Assembly: GCA_003136975.1 (NCBI GenBank)
Contig: PLEG01000017.1
Location: 5,069-55,227, forward strand
Length of the DNA stretch: 50,159 nt
Source: Gemmatimonadota bacterium
Lineage (GTDB): Bacteria > Gemmatimonadota > Gemmatimonadetes > Gemmatimonadales > Gemmatimonadaceae
Direction: 5' to 3'
In this document: positions 10,224 through 18,110 of the stretch, piece after piece
How positions within the stretch are numbered: position 1 is the stretch's first letter
Layout of the letters: every line of letters starts with the position of its first letter
Notes under the pieces: model-generated
Told to the model about the DNA's origin: nothing
The model's input: only the letters and a program-made list of their open reading frames with translations
The model's database searches: none
Made by a program: the position numbers and the translations under genes

Positions 10224-13200
10224 TTAGAATTGATAGCTGAGACGCGTGAACCACTCGCGCGGTGCGGGCGTCGCGAAGACGTCCTCCAAAACGATCTGTG
10301 CAATATTTCCGGTTGCACCGAACGACGTTGCCTCCGGATCGGAACCCTTGTATGGTCCGCGATATTTCGTCCAAAGTGCGAGGTTGCGACCGCCGGCCGT
10401 AATAGTCATTCCCGTCGTACCGAGCCGACGAGCAAGTGACGATGGCACTGTGAGCGACGCCGAAAGTTCTTGCAGCCGAAGGAAGTCACCTTTCCGCGTG
10501 TAGTCAGGAAGAAAATTCGTCGGGCTGAATACTGCGCCACTGGTCTCGTGTACGTGCGTTCCGAACAGGCGCACCCTCTCCAGAGCTGTATAGCCACCCT
10601 GGGCTTCCGACAGTAAACGGTTCCCCGAGTTCGCCAACACGACATCGCGGTAGTAATCGGCGAAGTCATTCACCACGAAGCCCACCTTGCTTAGCATGAG
10701 CCCATACAGACGAAGGTTCTTGAACAGAGTGACCGTCGTGCTAAACGAGCCTTCGAACTTCGGCAGGACGGTACCATCGTACTCGAGGGTATCGCTCATC
10801 ACAGCTCTATTGTTCGCCACGTCGATACTCCGGAAGTGGTACGACGCCGTCGCACCGAGCGGTAAGCCCGGCTTGAACACTGTGTTCAGGTTGCCGAAAG
10901 GAGCGATACCACCCAGCGACACAAGTCTGTTCTTCAGCGTAGACGCGTTGGCGGTCATCTCCCACGCCAGATTGCTCCGATCAATGGCCGTAGCACGCAG
11001 TGACACTTCGATACCCTTGTTGGACACCTTACCGGCGTTAGCAAAGGTGTAGCCAGTCTGTCCGCTGGCGAACCCAAGCGATGGTGGCTGCGGTACCTGC
11101 AGCAGCAGATCCTTGGTCTCCTTGTCGAAGACAGTGAACTCGAGGTTCGCCCGCTCCCCCAAGAATGACGCGTCGAACCCGTACTCCAGTTCCGTACCAC
11201 GCTCCGGTTTAAGATTGGGATTGCCTGCATTCAGTAGACTGAGCCCGGGCAGAATTGCGCCACCGGCCCCGATATATGGTGCGGAACTGTAGGTAGCGAG
11301 CGTGGCACCCGGCACCGGGGAACGACCGGATGTGCCATACGCGGCGCGCAGCCGCAACGTCGGAATCACTGACGACACACCGCTCCAGAATGGCTCCTTG
11401 GAGACCACGTACGATACGCCCACTTTGGGGAGGATGAACGTCGGCGCGTTTTTACCGAATGATGAGTTCTTGTCGACGCGCGTGCCAAGCTGTAGGTAGA
11501 GACGATCACTGAACGAGAGATCCTCCTCGAAGATCAGGCCGAGCGATCGTTGATCCGTCTGCTGCTGGCCACTAATTGCGGTCTTTGCAGCGAGTCCGGC
11601 AAGATTATTGTCGTTCGTGAGCAAACCTTGGCCAAGCGTGGTGAGCACGCTGATACTCTGCTTCGTGTACTGGGCACCGACAGTGAAGTCTGATGACATC
11701 TGGCCAGTGGCTCCGAAGTCCCGATGGATCTTTCCTGCATAATCGATAGTGTACAATGTCTGGCCAGATGCTACGTCGTTAACCGACCCCGCTGCAGGCA
11801 CACCGGTACCCAGTGGGTTAATCGGTGTGAATAGATGCGCCTTGGTCTGATCGACATCCGCGCCAGCGGTTAGTCGGTGACTAAACCAAGGCAGTGGGCT
11901 AAAGTTGATTGTCATGTGCGGAGTTGACTTAATCGTGTAGTAGTCGCCGATGACAGTCGCGAGATATGACATGGGTGTTGTTGGATCTGCCAGACCGCCA
12001 GAGAGAGACCCATCTGCGTTCTGCGTAACCGTCGTCGGCCTACCCAAATACGCGTTCAACATGGGCGAGGCACTGCCTTGATCTCCTACGGGAAGCTTGT
12101 TGTCTGCAAGGCTGAGCCCGAATCCCGCATCGATCAGCAGCTTGGGCGTCGCTGTCCAGTTGAAATTCGTGCGCCCGTTCTGTCTCGTAATTGAATTATT
12201 GGACCTTGTTCCAGGCTCGTTGGTCGCGGCGACGGATGCGAAGTACCCATAATTCTCGCCTCGTCCTACAACGTTATAATTGAACTTCGCACCAGTTCCG
12301 TTGTGGAAAACGTTATCGCGCTTCAAGACGTTCGTCGATATGACCGTACCTGGTGCCAGACCTTTGCAGAGCACAGCGCTGCTTGTGGGCGCCACCAGCG
12401 CTGCTGAGCAGACGCCGTAGGTACTCGGTGGATCGAAACCGGGAGTCGAACCGACGACGTCAACCGTCGCCGTCGATGACATACGCTGCGCACCGTTTCT
12501 CCCTTTCTTGGTTATGATCTGGATAACGCCTGAGGATGCTTCAGCCCCATATAAAGTCGCAGCAGCGGGCCCCTTGACGACTTCCACGCTCTCGATGTCG
12601 TCAGGGTTCAGACCACTCAACGGATTCTGCTGCTGACCGCCGACATCGATGAGACTTCTGGGCGCCGCATCGACGCGCACTCCGTCGATGAACACAAGTG
12701 GGGTATTGGAGAGCGAGATCGTGGACGGACCGCGAATGTAGGTACGCGGTGCGGCGCCCGCCGAACTATTTGGGGCTACGATATTCGCGCTACCGACACG
12801 GCCAGCAAGCATCTGAGACACATCGGAGACAGGTGCCTTGCTCTGAACGTCTGCGGCGTTAACCGAAGCGATTACCGCGGGCTGCGACACCCGCGTTGCG
12901 GGCCCCACTGTTCCAGTGACAACCATCGCCGTAAGGCTGGTCGCCACTGCGGGGAGCACGAAATCAAGCGTCACGGAGCCATTGGCTGGAACCGTTACCG
13001 ACCTAGTCAACGGCTGGTAGCCGATGCGCCGCGCCGTCACGGTATGCTGTCCAGCAGTGACACCGGAAATGCGATAGGTTCCCTCGTTGCCGGTGGTGGC
13101 ACCGAGACCTGTTCCGTTAACCTGTAGAGTCACTGCTGCTAGCGGGGTGCTCCCACCCCCCTCGGTCACTCGGCCGATGATCGTACCCACATCAGCGTCA

Positions 13201-13631
13201 TGGGGCGCCAGTGCCGACTTCGCCCATTTCACCAGAGTGGCGCGCCCGTCTGTTGTAAAGACTACATCCACTTCCGTGCTTGATAGCACACTCGTGAGTG
13301 CCGCAGCTACAGTGATCTCCTTCGCCCGAAGGCGCACACGTGTATCAAGCGGAATACTTCCGTCACTGTAAGCCAGGTACAGTCCAGCACGCTCCGAGAT
13401 CGTATCCAATGCGTGCTTCAGCGTGACGTTGTCCATCTCCAGCGTTATGCGTCGCTGTAACACCGGTGTTCGATTTACGTCGATCGGTACGTAGCTCGAT
13501 CCAGATTCAAGTAAAAGAGCTGGACTGCGCTGCGTACTGCTAAAGTTGAGATCCTGCGCCTGTACACTATCGCTACCCAGTACAGTCACAGCACACATAA
13601 CGATCCAGACAGACGAAACCATGCGATACAC
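10224..13631 (-). CDS. SusC-like TonB-dependent receptor with STN domain
   Basis: This is an outer-membrane active transporter of about 1135 residues. From the N terminus it has a signal peptide ending near SVQAQ; an STN (secretin/TonB short) signalling domain, roughly residues 50-125 (LEMDNVTLKHALDTISERAG); a carboxypeptidase-regulatory-like domain at about 150-225; a plug with SusC signatures (TPLVFIDGVRVD, then VVKGPAAATLYGAEASSG); and a 22-strand barrel ending in aromatic LSYQF. The STN domain is the family's contact with a FecR-type anti-sigma factor, and that gene lies immediately upstream. GTG 13631 is chosen because AGAGGA ends five bases before it, the same layout as in the SusD gene. 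ATG codons at 13646 and 13622 are alternatives. An upstream extension to 13673 would overlap the fecR-like stop. Confidence 0.92.
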   Translation of the reverse strand: MYRMVSSVWIVMCAVTVLGSDSVQAQDLNFSSTQRSPALLLESGSSYVPIDVNRTPVLQRRITLEMDNVTLKHALDTISERAGLYLAYSDGSIPLDTRVRLRAKEITVAAALTSVLSSTEVDVVFTTDGRATLVKWAKSALAPHDADVGTIIGRVTEGGGSTPLAAVTLQVNGTGLGATTGNEGTYRISGVTAGQHTVTARRIGYQPLTRSVTVPANGSVTLDFVLPAVATSLTAMVVTGTVGPATRVSQPAVIASVNAADVQSKAPVSDVSQMLAGRVGSANIVAPNSSAGAAPRTYIRGPSTISLSNTPLVFIDGVRVDAAPRSLIDVGGQQQNPLSGLNPDDIESVEVVKGPAAATLYGAEASSGVIQIITKKGRNGAQRMSSTATVDVVGSTPGFDPPSTYGVCSAALVAPTSSAVLCKGLAPGTVISTNVLKRDNVFHNGTGAKFNYNVVGRGENYGYFASVAATNEPGTRSNNSITRQNGRTNFNWTATPKLLIDAGFGLSLADNKLPVGDQGSASPMLNAYLGRPTTVTQNADGSLSGGLADPTTPMSYLATVIGDYYTIKSTPHMTINFSPLPWFSHRLTAGADVDQTKAHLFTPINPLGTGVPAAGSVNDVASGQTLYTIDYAGKIHRDFGATGQMSSDFTVGAQYTKQSISVLTTLGQGLLTNDNNLAGLAAKTAISGQQQTDQRSLGLIFEEDLSFSDRLYLQLGTRVDKNSSFGKNAPTFILPKVGVSYVVSKEPFWSGVSSVIPTLRLRAAYGTSGRSPVPGATLATYSSAPYIGAGGAILPGLSLLNAGNPNLKPERGTELEYGFDASFLGERANLEFTVFDKETKDLLLQVPQPPSLGFASGQTGYTFANAGKVSNKGIEVSLRATAIDRSNLAWEMTANASTLKNRLVSLGGIAPFGNLNTVFKPGLPLGATASYHFRSIDVANNRAVMSDTLEYDGTVLPKFEGSFSTTVTLFKNLRLYGLMLSKVGFVVNDFADYYRDVVLANSGNRLLSEAQGGYTALERVRLFGTHVHETSGAVFSPTNFLPDYTRKGDFLRLQELSASLTVPSSLARRLGTTGMTITAGGRNLALWTKYRGPYKGSDPEATSFGATGNIAQIVLEDVFATPAPREWFTRLSYQF

Positions 13632-13660
13632 GATTGTCCTCTCCATGAGGAATGAGAAAA

Positions 13661-14713
13661 TCAGGATGGCCACAACGTGACCACACGTCCGTGGCGCTCA
13701 ACGCGTAGGTGGAGCGCCAGCGCCAGGCGCCGTAGTGCATGCTCGGCGGACTCATCTTCGAATGACGCGGTCACTCTTCGTTCACTCATGGTGCGGTCTC
13801 TCAGGGTCACGTCCATGTCGTACCAACGCGACAGCTCGGGGACTACCTCTCGCAATTGCGTGCCATTGAATACAAGAGCGCCGCGCGTCCATGCCAGGTA
13901 CGATTGTAGGTCTACGTTCTGCATGACCTTCACTGTCCCCGCGGTGTCGAGTCGCGCGAGCATTCCTTGTGTGAGAGTTACTAGCGGCGGCGTACTGGCA
14001 GCGGCACTGCTTCGACGGACTGCCACAGTACCGGATGCCACTACCACGCGCATTCCGTGCATCTCCGGATAGTCCGTCACTACGAACTCGGTCCCGACAT
14101 CTTCAATGACGCCAGCGCTCGTACGTACCCGGAAGGGACGAGTGACGTCATGCTTGATGGAGAAGAACCCCGTGCCTTGCAGTAGCACCTCGCGCACACC
14201 AGAACCAGTGCCGAGCGTGGTCGGGAGCAGCAACCTGCTCCCAGGTCCAAGTCGCACGCGACTGCCATCCGCGAGGTCCAGCACAGCCTGTTGCCCGGGG
14301 AGCGTCACTACCTCGCGCATTCCGGTGGCCATCTGAGTTCCCGGATGTGTCGACGATCGTTCGCGCCACACCGTGGAACCGACGGCGAGCACCAGGATTG
14401 CCGCAGCCGCAAGGGCGCTGACGCGCCAGAGCGAATGCGGGCTCGATGGCGCGACGCTATTCGACTTCAGGCGACGTACCAGCATCGGCCGGGCTGGCTC
14501 TCCTTCCATGCGCGACTCGATGCGCCGCCAGACTACATCATTTGCATCGAAATTGACAGCGGGAGGGCGCGCCCAAGCCGTTCGCAATGCGTCAAGCATT
14601 ACGCGATGCTCTGGATCAGAGGCTATCCAGTGCTCGATCTCAGCGGACTCCGCTGGGCTGCACTCTCCGCTCAGGTAACGAGCGAGAATCGCCGGCGGGA
14701 CGTTATCGGACAT
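13661..14713 (-). CDS. FecR-family anti-sigma factor
   Basis: This inner-membrane sigma regulator of about 350 residues would relay receptor occupancy to the ECF sigma factor. The N-terminal cytoplasmic domain (residues 5-60, ILARYLSGECSPAESAEIEH) is the DUF4880-type sigma-binding part. One membrane segment follows (about 97-115, SALAAAAILVLAVGSTVW). The periplasmic FecR domain contains the signature GTGFFSIKHDVTRPFRVRTS. A C-terminal STN-like DUF4974 part ends the protein (TQLREVVPELSRWYDMDVTL). The ATG at 14713 is preferred over an in-frame TTG at 14719, and neither has a clear Shine-Dalgarno. The stop lies 29 bp before the preferred receptor start. The order sigma, FecR, SusC, SusD on one strand is the standard cell-surface-signalling arrangement. 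Confidence 0.9.
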   Translation of the reverse strand: MSDNVPPAILARYLSGECSPAESAEIEHWIASDPEHRVMLDALRTAWARPPAVNFDANDVVWRRIESRMEGEPARPMLVRRLKSNSVAPSSPHSLWRVSALAAAAILVLAVGSTVWRERSSTHPGTQMATGMREVVTLPGQQAVLDLADGSRVRLGPGSRLLLPTTLGTGSGVREVLLQGTGFFSIKHDVTRPFRVRTSAGVIEDVGTEFVVTDYPEMHGMRVVVASGTVAVRRSSAAASTPPLVTLTQGMLARLDTAGTVKVMQNVDLQSYLAWTRGALVFNGTQLREVVPELSRWYDMDVTLRDRTMSERRVTASFEDESAEHALRRLALALHLRVERHGRVVTLWPS

Positions 14714-14816
14714 GGTCAATACAGTGCGTACTTGGCATTGCCTGGAGTACGCCTGAGACTATCCCCGACCCTTACACGAGTTTTCCGAACGCCCACATCG
14801 TGGGCCGTTCCATGCC

Positions 14817-15497
14817 TTACTTACGCCATGGGGCGAGGCGTTGACGTAGCGCCGCAAGTGCACGCCCCATCTGCACTTCAACAGTCTTGACGGAGATCCC
14901 CATCATCCCCGCGACTTCTGCGTAGCTCCGGTGATGGTACCGATTGAGGACGAACACTTCGCGGCACCTATCTGGAAGACAATTCACCGCCCGCTCGATC
15001 GCGCTCTCCAAGTCCTGCGCGTCCAATAACTCTCCGACACTGGGGGTAGGAACGCCTGGAATGTCATTACGCTGCTCATGGAACAGTCGTTCGCGAAATC
15101 TGCTCTCGACCCGCTCGTGCCGGAGATAGCTTATCGCGCGATTGCGGGCTGCGCGGAAGAGATACGCATTGAGTGGTCCCGCGAAGTGCCAGTCGTATCG
15201 CTGCTCCCACAGGTGCAGGAACAGTTCTTGGAGTATCTCCTCAGTAACAGCGCGGGACCGCACGTGGCTCTCCACGAGAGCGCCGAGGTCGTTCTTGTAC
15301 TCCCTGAATACCGCTTCGAACGCGGCCGCATCACCCGTGCAGATACGCGCAACCCAGTCCCGATCTCGTTCCGCCACGTCATCTGCGACGATATAGGCAT
15401 CGGTATTAGTAGGGCCAATCTCCGTAGCGAGCTCGATGCGATGCGGGGAAGTCACTAGCGTATGCCGTGATATGGGCTGGGGCTGAAACACGAGCAT
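14817..15497 (-). CDS. ECF-type RNA polymerase sigma factor
   Basis: This extracytoplasmic-function sigma factor has 226 residues. Region sigma2 spans roughly residues 55-130 (AAFEAVFREYKNDLGALVES, then LFLHLWEQRYDWHFAGPLNA and YLFRAARNRAISYLRHE, the -10 recognition helix). Region sigma4 spans about 165-220 (AVNCLPDRCREVFVLNRYHH, then SYAEVAGMMGISVKTVEVQM, a typical helix-turn-helix). The N-terminal 40 residues are longer than usual and probably disordered, so an internal start is possible. The ATG at 15497 has no strong ribosome site. It lies 103 bp upstream of the fecR-like gene on the same strand and probably controls this operon together with it. Confidence 0.92.
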   Translation of the reverse strand: MLVFQPQPISRHTLVTSPHRIELATEIGPTNTDAYIVADDVAERDRDWVARICTGDAAAFEAVFREYKNDLGALVESHVRSRAVTEEILQELFLHLWEQRYDWHFAGPLNAYLFRAARNRAISYLRHERVESRFRERLFHEQRNDIPGVPTPSVGELLDAQDLESAIERAVNCLPDRCREVFVLNRYHHRSYAEVAGMMGISVKTVEVQMGRALAALRQRLAPWRK

Positions 15498-15980
15498 ACA
15501 AGCTCATGCCCTAAAGATCGCGGCAACATACGACGAGAGTCCAGGCAATGCAAGTTTCACGGTGATTCATGCGATCACCTTGACGCCTGTGCTCTGCTCC
15601 ACAATTCAGCGAGACAGTTTCGGATGAGATATTGTCAGTCAAGCCCCTATCCGACCAGACCGCCGGCGGGCACGGAACCGGCCGCTGGACTTTGCGCGCT
15701 GATCTTAGATGGCACCCACATGCTGGACGCTGCAGCGACGGCAGATGCAATGAGTGGTAGCCGTATACACCGTTGTGCAGATCGCGCGAAGCGCAATCGA
15801 AGGACTCGCCCCGTTGAAAGCTGCGGGATCGAACGAACGCGGAAGATTTGGCTCATGACGGATCTCGGTGGTCGTACGTGATGACAGCGTAGACTGTCTC
15901 CCGCCAACGCACGCTGAGTGCCGCACGCGTCCGTTCCCTAAATCATGAATCCACAACAACTTGGCGATTCTATGGACGTG

Positions 15981-16016
15981 TATTGTCGCGTATTGTCGCG
16001 TATTGTCGCGCGACAA
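15981..16016. repeat. Three tandem decamers running into a palindrome
   Basis: TATTGTCGCG is repeated three times without change at 15981-16010. The last copy runs into the perfect 14-bp palindrome TTGTCGCGCGACAA at 16003-16016. No gene overlaps it. It could be a multi-site protein-binding element or a slippage product. Confidence 0.85.
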
Positions 16017-16081
16017 CACTTGCTCACAATGCGACTAGAAACCTGGCCGCTCGTCCCGGTAAAGCTGATATTAAAACCAAA

Positions 16082-16130
16082 AACCGCGCACCCGCACTCA
16101 CAGGTTTCCCCTGAGTGCGTGTGCGCGGTT
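16082..16130 (-). terminator. Intrinsic terminator of the yceI-DUF4142 unit
   Basis: Two 19-base arms (16082-16100 and 16112-16130) pair with one mismatch around an 11-base loop. Read on the minus strand, the stem is followed by a T-rich tail (TTTTTGGTTTTAA). It lies 160 bp downstream of the DUF4142 stop with no gene between. Confidence 0.85.
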
Positions 16131-16274
16131 CATGTCTGCAAGGAACGTCGGAGCCGTCCTCTGAATAAGGTACTTGAGCTCTGCCCTCTGCGTCGATCGC
16201 ATCGCCACGATCAAGCCATGCAGAATCGCTCGCGAGCGACGTTCCACTCCATCCAGGTACACGCGATCGATGTC

Positions 16275-16291
16275 GCGCCCCGTTGGGGCGC
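16275..16291. repeat. Perfect hairpin touching the DUF4142 stop codon
   Basis: Arms GCGCCCC and GGGGCGC with a three-base loop lie directly next to the stop codon of the minus-strand gene. There is no T-tract after the stem, so it is more likely a 3'-end stabilising or pausing hairpin than a full terminator. The real terminator is about 150 bp further on. Confidence 0.6.
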
Positions 16292-16912
16292 TTACATCTT
16301 CATCTTGCCTTGGATGGCCGTGATTCGGTCCAAGTGCGCCTGCACTTGTGGCTCAGTTGCAGTGAGTGCGGCCTTTAGGTCGGCGTTCTGCGCTGCACCT
16401 TCCGCGCGCTTCACCATGTCCAGAACGTATTGATGTCCCGCGACCTGCGCATTCACGTACGCTGAATCGAACGTGGCGCCCTTGGCGTCGGCGGTGAGCG
16501 CGACCGCTGTGGACTGATTCATCGCCATGATCGAATCGGCAGCGGCAGAATCAGGCGTGATGTTCAGCCGCTTGGCCAGCGCCACTCCGTCGTTCAGCAT
16601 CTTGGTGTGCGCGGCGACCATGTCGCGCGCAAACGATTTCACCGATGCATTGGTTGCCTTGCTCTCGGCCATCTTGCCCGCCGCGATCTCACCCTGGTTC
16701 GCGGCTCCCAACATCGCGAAGATTGCAGCGTCAGACATCGTTGCGGCCGGCGCCGGCACGTTCGTCGTGCTTGATGCAGCACCGGCAGCCATCGAAGTGT
16801 CGGCGCTGGCCATGGTCGTATCGGCCGCGTTATCGGTCTTCTTGCACGCTCCAAGCACCGTCACTGCGCCTAGCGCGAGTGCGAATGCAGTTTTCTTGGT
16901 CCCACGTACCAT
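16292..16912 (-). CDS. DUF4142 lipoprotein
   Basis: This secreted lipoprotein has about 206 residues. ATG 16912 is chosen because AGAGGTGG precedes it at good spacing and the protein then begins with a lipoprotein signal (FALALGAVTVLGAC lipobox). A longer open frame to 17023 would run into the upstream gene. An alanine/threonine-rich linker follows, then a ferritin-like four-helix DUF4142 domain over roughly residues 60-200 (AAIFAMLGAANQGEIAAGKM; SFARDMVAAHTKMLNDGVAL; YVLDMVKRAEG). Family members are exported helical bundles of unknown role, often with a His-rich core. Histidines appear here in AHTKML and GHQYVL. It is second in a likely two-gene unit, 82 bp after the yceI-like stop, and ends at a strong terminator. 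Confidence 0.85.
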   Translation of the reverse strand: MVRGTKKTAFALALGAVTVLGACKKTDNAADTTMASADTSMAAGAASSTTNVPAPAATMSDAAIFAMLGAANQGEIAAGKMAESKATNASVKSFARDMVAAHTKMLNDGVALAKRLNITPDSAAADSIMAMNQSTAVALTADAKGATFDSAYVNAQVAGHQYVLDMVKRAEGAAQNADLKAALTATEPQVQAHLDRITAIQGKMKM

Positions 16913-16994
16913 GGTTGCCACCTCTTCGAGTTTGCCAGTTATGCCGTATTGGGCCTGCACTCGAAGAGGGGGCAAAATCCGTGCTAAACGCGGA

Positions 16995-17573
16995 TTACTC
17001 CGCCTTATGCGTGAGCTCCACATCCACGGTGAGCTTCACGTCGTTGGAAACCATCACGCCGCCTGCCTCGAGAACCTGGTTCCAGGTAAGGCCAAAATCC
17101 CGCCGATCGACGCGAAGTGTCGCGCTGAAGCCGGCCCGGTCGCTGCCCCACGGATCGCGACCCGTTCCCTCGCGAGTGACGTCCATCTCCACGGGCCGAG
17201 TTACGCCGCGAATGGTGACATCACCGGTGATGCGAAACTCACCGTCGCCCTTGGGCTTGATGGCCGTGCTGACGAACAGGATCTTCGGGTACTTTTCCAC
17301 GTCGAAGAAGTCGGCCGAGCGCAGATGCGTGTCGCGACCATCGTCGTGCGTGTTGATGCTGGCGGCCCCAATCTCAACCTTGATCCGGGATCCCTCAGGA
17401 GTGCCGTCCGTCACGACTGTCCCGGAAATGTCGGAAAAGCGACCCCTTACCTTGGAGATCATGAGGTGTGTGACGGCGAACTCGACGCCCGAATGGGCGG
17501 CGTCGATCTGCCATGTGCCAGCAGCCTGATTCGATGCTGCGGTCCCTGCGCTGCTTCCTGATGTGGCGGCCAT
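16995..17573 (-). CDS. YceI-family lipid-binding protein
   Basis: This protein of 192 residues has the YceI lipocalin-like barrel over residues 18-190. The opening segment is GTWQIDAAHSGVEFAVTHLM. It is followed by VRGRFSDISGTV, the central FDVEKYPKILFVST, the loop FRITGDVTIRGVTRPVEMDV and the closing NDVKLTVDVELTH. The family binds isoprenoid or amphiphilic molecules in its barrel. Unlike most members there is no signal peptide: the first 17 residues are small and polar (MAATSGSSAGTAASNQA), so a cytoplasmic location is likely. AGGAAGCAG gives a usable ribosome site before ATG 17573. It is divergent from an HxlR-type regulator across 128 bp, which suggests control by that regulator. Confidence 0.9.
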   Translation of the reverse strand: MAATSGSSAGTAASNQAAGTWQIDAAHSGVEFAVTHLMISKVRGRFSDISGTVVTDGTPEGSRIKVEIGAASINTHDDGRDTHLRSADFFDVEKYPKILFVSTAIKPKGDGEFRITGDVTIRGVTRPVEMDVTREGTGRDPWGSDRAGFSATLRVDRRDFGLTWNQVLEAGGVMVSNDVKLTVDVELTHKAE

Positions 17574-17701
17574 TTTTCTGCTTCCTGGAAAACGGTTGGA
17601 GTAATTGAGTCTTGAAGATTCGAGTGACTAATCTTATACGAGCTACTATATTTCAATAAGTAACTATTGTCAATGCCCCACTATCCACTTACATACACTT
17701 T
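17574..17701. promoter_or_regulatory. Divergent yceI/hxlR promoter with repeated operator-like element
   Basis: On the plus strand TTGTCA (17667-17672) and TACATA (17690-17695) are separated by exactly 17 bp, placing the transcript start at or next to the ATG at 17702. On the minus strand TATAAG (17638-17633) could be the yceI -10. Two similar blocks, GAGTGACTAAT (17622-17632) and AAGTAACTATT (17658-17668), flank or overlap these elements and may be binding sites for the HxlR protein. Confidence 0.4.
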
Positions 17702-18046
17702 ATGAGCCAGGAATCGATTTGCCCCAGGTATCACAAGGCGGTCGAGCTTATTGGGCGTAGGTGGTCTGGCGCCATCATCAGCGCAATGCTGGGGGGTGAC
17801 ATCCGATACCACGAGATCCGCGATTCCGTCCCCGATATCAGCGACCGGATGCTCGCTGAGCGGCTGCGCGAGCTCGAAGCCGAAGGTGTGGTCGATCGCC
17901 ATGTATTCCCAACCACGCCAGTTCGAATCGAATACGAACTGACCGCCAAGGGCCGCGCACTCGAAGCGGCGATCGTCGCGATCGAGCAGTGGGCGAACAA
18001 GTGGATCGAGCCGGCCGCGGTAGTCGCCGGATCCAGCGGCCGCTGA
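17702..18046 (+). CDS. HxlR-family winged-helix transcriptional regulator
   Basis: This regulator of 114 residues consists almost entirely of the HxlR winged helix. CPRYHKAVELIGRRWSGAII is the family opening, with the Cys (residue 7) that in several members senses thiols or quinones. The recognition region is IRYHEIRDSVPDISDRMLAE, followed by LRELEAEGVVDRHV and the wing PTTPVRIEYELTAKG. There is no Shine-Dalgarno, and the candidate promoter would start the transcript at the ATG itself, so the message may be leaderless. It is divergent from the yceI gene and followed 64 bp later by an MFS transporter on the same strand. Both neighbours are candidate targets. Confidence 0.9.
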   Translation: MSQESICPRYHKAVELIGRRWSGAIISAMLGGDIRYHEIRDSVPDISDRMLAERLRELEAEGVVDRHVFPTTPVRIEYELTAKGRALEAAIVAIEQWANKWIEPAAVVAGSSGR

Positions 18047-18110
18047 TCCATCTTCGTTGCGGGCCGCCAGAAGTCGTGGCGGCGTAGTCCTTGAACAATC
18101 GGACCGCGGC

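Larger units (their letters stand above)
15498..16274. other. Gene-poor spacer upstream of the sigma-factor operon
   Basis: About 780 bp carry no open frame with coding character on either strand. The right part holds a run of tandem decamers ending in a palindrome (15981-16016), a strong intrinsic terminator of the gene to its right (16082-16130) and a perfect 14-bp palindrome TCGCTCGCGAGCGA at 16226-16239. The left part (15498-15980) should contain the promoter of the sigma-factor operon, but I could not pick out a convincing -35/-10 pair. Confidence 0.6.

Noticed and set aside
15498-15980. Search for a tRNA or small RNA gene in the spacer
   Set aside because: No cloverleaf-like pattern, no TTCGA-type T-loop in context and no terminator on the sense side. 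Nothing could be supported.
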